This document shows, one piece after another, positions 61,263 through 64,000 of a stretch of 64,000 bases of DNA. How positions within the stretch are numbered: position 1 is the stretch's first letter; every line of letters starts with the position of its first letter. The DNA lies in NCBI RefSeq assembly GCF_014905395.1, contig NZ_BNDT01000002.1, positions 1 through 64,000 of the forward strand, given 5' to 3'. This DNA is from Lactococcus taiwanensis. GTDB lineage: Bacteria > Bacillota > Bacilli > Lactobacillales > Streptococcaceae. The position numbers were made by a program, and so were the translations under genes. The notes below the pieces were generated by a model. The model worked only from the letters and a program-made list of their open reading frames with translations. It made no database searches and was not told where the DNA came from.

Positions 61263-61955
61263 ATGACGAGGAAGGCTTTAAAGGAGCGGGCAAAAGGGGC
61301 ATTGAGGGATAACTTTGGTTCGAAGATGCTTTTATTCATTATCCCCATCGTACTTGGTATTTTAGGGGGTGGCAACGGAATGCGAACCACACTTGATGAA
61401 AATAGCTCTGGGCTGGATGCTCTGCCAGGAAGTGTATGGTTGGCTGTGTCAGTGGTGGGACTCATCATGGCGGTTTTAATTATTGCCCTTACTTTGTTTG
61501 TGGCAGTGATTACAGTTGGCGCAGTTTTCAACTACATCAAGATTTATCGTGGCGAACGTAATAATCCTCAGTTCAGTAACATTTTCGTCCCATTTCACGA
61601 CGGGTCAGCTGGAAAAATCATTTTGCTGACAATTGTTAAGGGGCTCATCTTTATCGTCTTAATGTTTATTCCGATTATAGGGTGGGCAATTGGCATCTAC
61701 TTAGCTTTGGGCTGGTCGCAATCCACTTATGTCTTATTTGATCAATTGGAGCAAGATAAATATGAAGGGGTAATGGGTGTACTTCGTGACTCTGCTACGA
61801 TGATGAGAGGATTGCGCGCGGATTACTTTATCTTTAAATTGAGCTTCTTTTGGTGGTATGTTTTGTATGGCGTTACAGGAGGACTAGCCGGGTTTTGGAC
61901 AACCCCATACGTGAATATGGCTTCTGTAGCCTATTATGAAAATATTGGCGCTTAA
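61263..61955 (+). CDS. DUF975 family membrane protein
   Basis: A 230-residue protein with five to six TM segments. LALGWSQSTYVLFDQ and GFWTTPYVNMASVAYYEN match the paralogue at 10925, with the same length. AAAGGAGG before the ATG and TATAAT near 61194-61199 (TGG extension). Confidence 0.88.
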   Translation: MTRKALKERAKGALRDNFGSKMLLFIIPIVLGILGGGNGMRTTLDENSSGLDALPGSVWLAVSVVGLIMAVLIIALTLFVAVITVGAVFNYIKIYRGERNNPQFSNIFVPFHDGSAGKIILLTIVKGLIFIVLMFIPIIGWAIGIYLALGWSQSTYVLFDQLEQDKYEGVMGVLRDSATMMRGLRADYFIFKLSFFWWYVLYGVTGGLAGFWTTPYVNMASVAYYENIGA

Positions 61956-62006
61956 GCACAAATATTTTACTGACAGAGCTGTCAGTAAAGGTGATCATTC
62001 GATAAT

Positions 62007-62044
62007 AAAAAAGACAATATCTTATTTTTGATATTGTCTTTTTT
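62007..62044. terminator. Bidirectional terminator
   Basis: AAAAAAGACAATATC (62007-62021) pairs with GATATTGTCTTTTTT (62030-62044). Shared by the convergent DUF975 and MFS genes. Confidence 0.9.
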
Positions 62045-62054
62045 AGCGAGGTAA

Positions 62055-63239
62055 TTAAATGTCTTGATTAGAATGAGAATGTCGTCCATGAACAAAATAA
62101 TAAATCACAGCAATAAGTACCGCTAAGATAGCAGAGGCAAGATAAAGATTGCGGTAACCCAGTAAAGGCATGAGTAAACCTAGAATGAATGGTCCAAAGC
62201 CGACGCCCATATCCATCAATCCAAAGAAGGTTGAAGTGGTCACACCTAAGCGGTGCACCTCCGCACTACGAATTGCAATAGCTTGTCCGAAAGGTGAAAA
62301 GGAACCATACCCTAACCCGACAAAAACTGCGGCAAGAAGGAGCATCCAACCAGATTGGGCAAAACCAATTAACAAAAGTCCGAGGGCAAAGAAGAGGTAA
62401 GTAGGATACATGACTGCGTTGTCCCCAAAGCGGTCGAAAACTCGTCCTGTTACGGGGCGTGAGACAAGAACTGTAATAGCGTAAACTAAAAAGAAAAAGG
62501 AAGCCGCTTCTGACAAGTGGATATTTTGTGCATAAGCATCCATGAACGAAAGGATACTTGAATAAGAAATCCCAATCAAAAAGGCAATAAAGGAAATTGG
62601 AACCGCTTGTTTTTCAAAATAATTAGACCAAGCAAATTTCTTAGTGGTTCCTTCACTGACGGAGGGGTCAGCAGGAGTTGCTTGTATACGAAGAAAGAAA
62701 ATTCCAATCAGTGCGATAAAAAGAAGCAGCGCAGAGAGTAAAACCACGGCATTAAAGCCATAGAGCCGGTAAAGAAACATGGATAAAAAAGGTCCGACTG
62801 CTGAGGAAAGGGTAACGGATAGGGCATAGTAACCAATTCCCTCTCCTCGCCGACTAGATGGGACTATCGCACCTGCTAAGGTTCCTGAAGCTGTTGCGGC
62901 TATACCAAATCCCATACCGTGGATAAGGCGTAAAAGCAAAAGCAAGCCAACGCTATGAATAAAAAAGTAGCCAAATGTAAGGACAAAAAAGATGGTTGTC
63001 CCGATATAGAGGAGTTTTTTAGCGCCAAAACGCTTCATGTTATTTCCTGTCCAGAGGCGGGCAACGAAGCCTCCGACAATAAAAATTCCCGATAAAATCC
63101 CAGCAATACTAGCAGAAGCATGGTAATTTGTCATCGCCATTGTTCCGATAACGACGGTTGGGAGATAAAAAACGAGATAAAAAATGAAATTAAGCATCAT
63201 ATTGACCACGAAAGTGGTCGTCCAAAGTTTTTCTTTCAT
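62055..63239 (-). CDS. MFS transporter (second in window)
   Basis: A 394-residue 12-TM protein with the loop ARLWTGNNMKRFGAKKL after TM2 and GRVFDRFGDN in the second half. Resembles drug or sugar efflux MFS proteins of the YfcJ/arabinose-exporter type. Substrate unknown. No adjacent regulator. Confidence 0.85.
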   Translation of the reverse strand: MKEKLWTTTFVVNMMLNFIFYLVFYLPTVVIGTMAMTNYHASASIAGILSGIFIVGGFVARLWTGNNMKRFGAKKLLYIGTTIFFVLTFGYFFIHSVGLLLLLRLIHGMGFGIAATASGTLAGAIVPSSRRGEGIGYYALSVTLSSAVGPFLSMFLYRLYGFNAVVLLSALLLFIALIGIFFLRIQATPADPSVSEGTTKKFAWSNYFEKQAVPISFIAFLIGISYSSILSFMDAYAQNIHLSEAASFFFLVYAITVLVSRPVTGRVFDRFGDNAVMYPTYLFFALGLLLIGFAQSGWMLLLAAVFVGLGYGSFSPFGQAIAIRSAEVHRLGVTTSTFFGLMDMGVGFGPFILGLLMPLLGYRNLYLASAILAVLIAVIYYFVHGRHSHSNQDI

Positions 63240-63302
63240 AAAATCCTTTCTTTAAAAAAACTGTACATTGAATGTATGCGGAAACATAGAAACTAAAAAT
63301 AG

Positions 63303-63334
63303 ACAAAACTCTCGCAGGTGGACGAGAGTTTTGT
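63303..63334 (-). terminator. Hairpin between the CoA-binding and MFS genes
   Basis: ACAAAACTCTCG (63303-63314) pairs with CGAGAGTTTTGT (63323-63334), 12 bp perfect, with T-rich sequence on the minus-strand side. Confidence 0.7.
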
Positions 63335-63416
63335 GTTTCCGTAATTAACTTTGCTATTATATCAAAAAAAGACAACAATTTGTTGCATCGTGTATGAATA
63401 AGGTTACTTGGAGCGA

Positions 63417-63449
63417 TGAAAAAAGGACTGAGCGGTTTGGTCAGTCCTT
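63417..63449 (-). terminator. Terminator of the CoA-binding protein gene
   Basis: AAGGACTGA (63423-63431) pairs with TCAGTCCTT (63441-63449); on the minus strand it leads into TTTTTT. Confidence 0.85.
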
Positions 63450-63456
63450 GAAAAAC

Positions 63457-63894
63457 TCACAAGTTTGCTAAGCCGGAATAGGCATATTCAATCTTGATAC
63501 AGCGGTTCATCACAATGGCATCACGCTGAGCGGAGCGTAAGATTTGTTCGGCTTCTTGAGATTGTAAACCCAATTGAGCCCAGAAGACATCAGCATCGGT
63601 TTCCAAAAAATCATGAGCCACCTCGGGTAAAAATTCACTTCGACGAAAAATATCTACAATATCAATATGAAAAGGAATTTCTTGAAGTGTACCATAAACC
63701 TTTTCGCCAAGTAATTCAGTACCTTTTAAGGTAGGATTAACAGGAACGATACGATAGCCATTTTTTTGTAAGCCTTCAGCAATTAAGTAGGACGTCCGGT
63801 CAGTTTTGTTGCTAAGCCCTACAACTGCAATCGTTTTAGCTTTTTTGAGGTAACCAAAGATGATGGCGGGACTTGGATTTTCAAATTCGTACAT
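63457..63894 (-). CDS. CoA-binding domain protein (YccU-like)
   Basis: A 145-residue Rossmann-fold protein (KTIAVVGLSNKTDRTSY ... YRIVPVNPTLKGTELLGEKVY), the CoA_binding_2 family. Ligand binding is known for the fold; the cellular role is unknown. GGAGGTACTGCT upstream. Confidence 0.9.
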   Translation of the reverse strand: MYEFENPSPAIIFGYLKKAKTIAVVGLSNKTDRTSYLIAEGLQKNGYRIVPVNPTLKGTELLGEKVYGTLQEIPFHIDIVDIFRRSEFLPEVAHDFLETDADVFWAQLGLQSQEAEQILRSAQRDAIVMNRCIKIEYAYSGLANL

Positions 63895-63977
63895 AGCAGT
63901 ACCTCCGTTTGATTTTGTCTATATTATACACTAATGCGCTAAGTTGCATGTAGATTTGCATTTTTATTAGTTGAAAA

Positions 63978-63995
63978 AGTTTTTCTGGTATAATT
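63978..63995 (+). promoter_or_regulatory. Promoter for a gene beyond the window
   Basis: An extended -10 (TGGTATAAT, 63987-63995) preceded by TTGAAA-like sequence, on the plus strand, near the window end. Confidence 0.4.
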
Positions 63996-64000
63996 AAGTT

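Overview
The window reads as Lactococcus or a close relative, most likely the L. garvieae group. The evidence is low GC, strong Shine-Dalgarno sites, the rnpA-yidC-jag-rpmH order, the UPF0297-ruvX-UPF0473 operon, a DUF2316 gene between two short-chain dehydrogenases, Rgg-type regulators, and Tn916/ICESt3-type conjugation genes. The species is inferred from protein resemblance; no search was run.

Bases 1-15.6 kb are accessory. They hold three sortase-anchored or secreted surface-protein genes plus the end of a fourth (MucBP, internalin-like LRR, L-type lectin with Cna-B, and a Pro-rich 20-residue repeat protein). Also present are a small XRE/TetR operon, DUF975 and CPBP membrane proteins, a DUF2975-XRE pair and two decayed genes. 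Bases 15.7-18.7 kb look like the control region of an integrative and conjugative element (ICE). An ImmA-ImmR pair faces a rightward promoter whose spacer holds an operator. Short leader ORFs, stacked terminators and three tRNA-like folded sequences follow, with a Cro-like regulator and a secreted DUF5648-repeat protein among them. Bases 18.7-41.3 kb are the ICE body: FtsK-like coupling protein, oriT-like region, MobT/Rep_trans relaxase with an HTH, a large thioester/VaFE adhesin, TcpC, TcpD, TcpE, VirB4, VirB6 and lysozyme-CHAP hydrolase. A RelB/DinJ-like antitoxin with a MazF/PemK-like toxin, ArdA, a DUF3173 excisionase-like gene and a tyrosine integrase close the element against a tRNA-Ser(CGA) gene. 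The left attachment site was not found, so the element may extend left past the control region and even beyond the window.

Bases 41.4-64 kb are chromosomal backbone. In order they are argGH under a paired ARG-box operator, an MFS exporter with a TetR regulator, rnpA-yidC-jag-rpmH, an aldo/keto reductase, ireB-ruvX-UPF0473, and a TetR-controlled dehydrogenase operon. A eukaryotic-type (GH13_8) branching enzyme, two Rgg-like regulators with a HAD phosphatase and an XRE gene, tRNA-Thr(CGT), tgt, a second DUF975 gene, another MFS transporter and a CoA-binding protein follow. A dispersed palindrome (ACTGAC-N6-GTCAGT) recurs through this half and is nearly absent from the mobile half.

The best candidate for something undescribed is a threefold unit in the ICE control region. 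Each copy carries a short conserved leader, an intrinsic terminator and a tRNA-like fold. Two copies are 46-nt folds without an anticodon arm whose stems are kept despite base changes; the third is a 65-nt fold with a shrunken anticodon arm.
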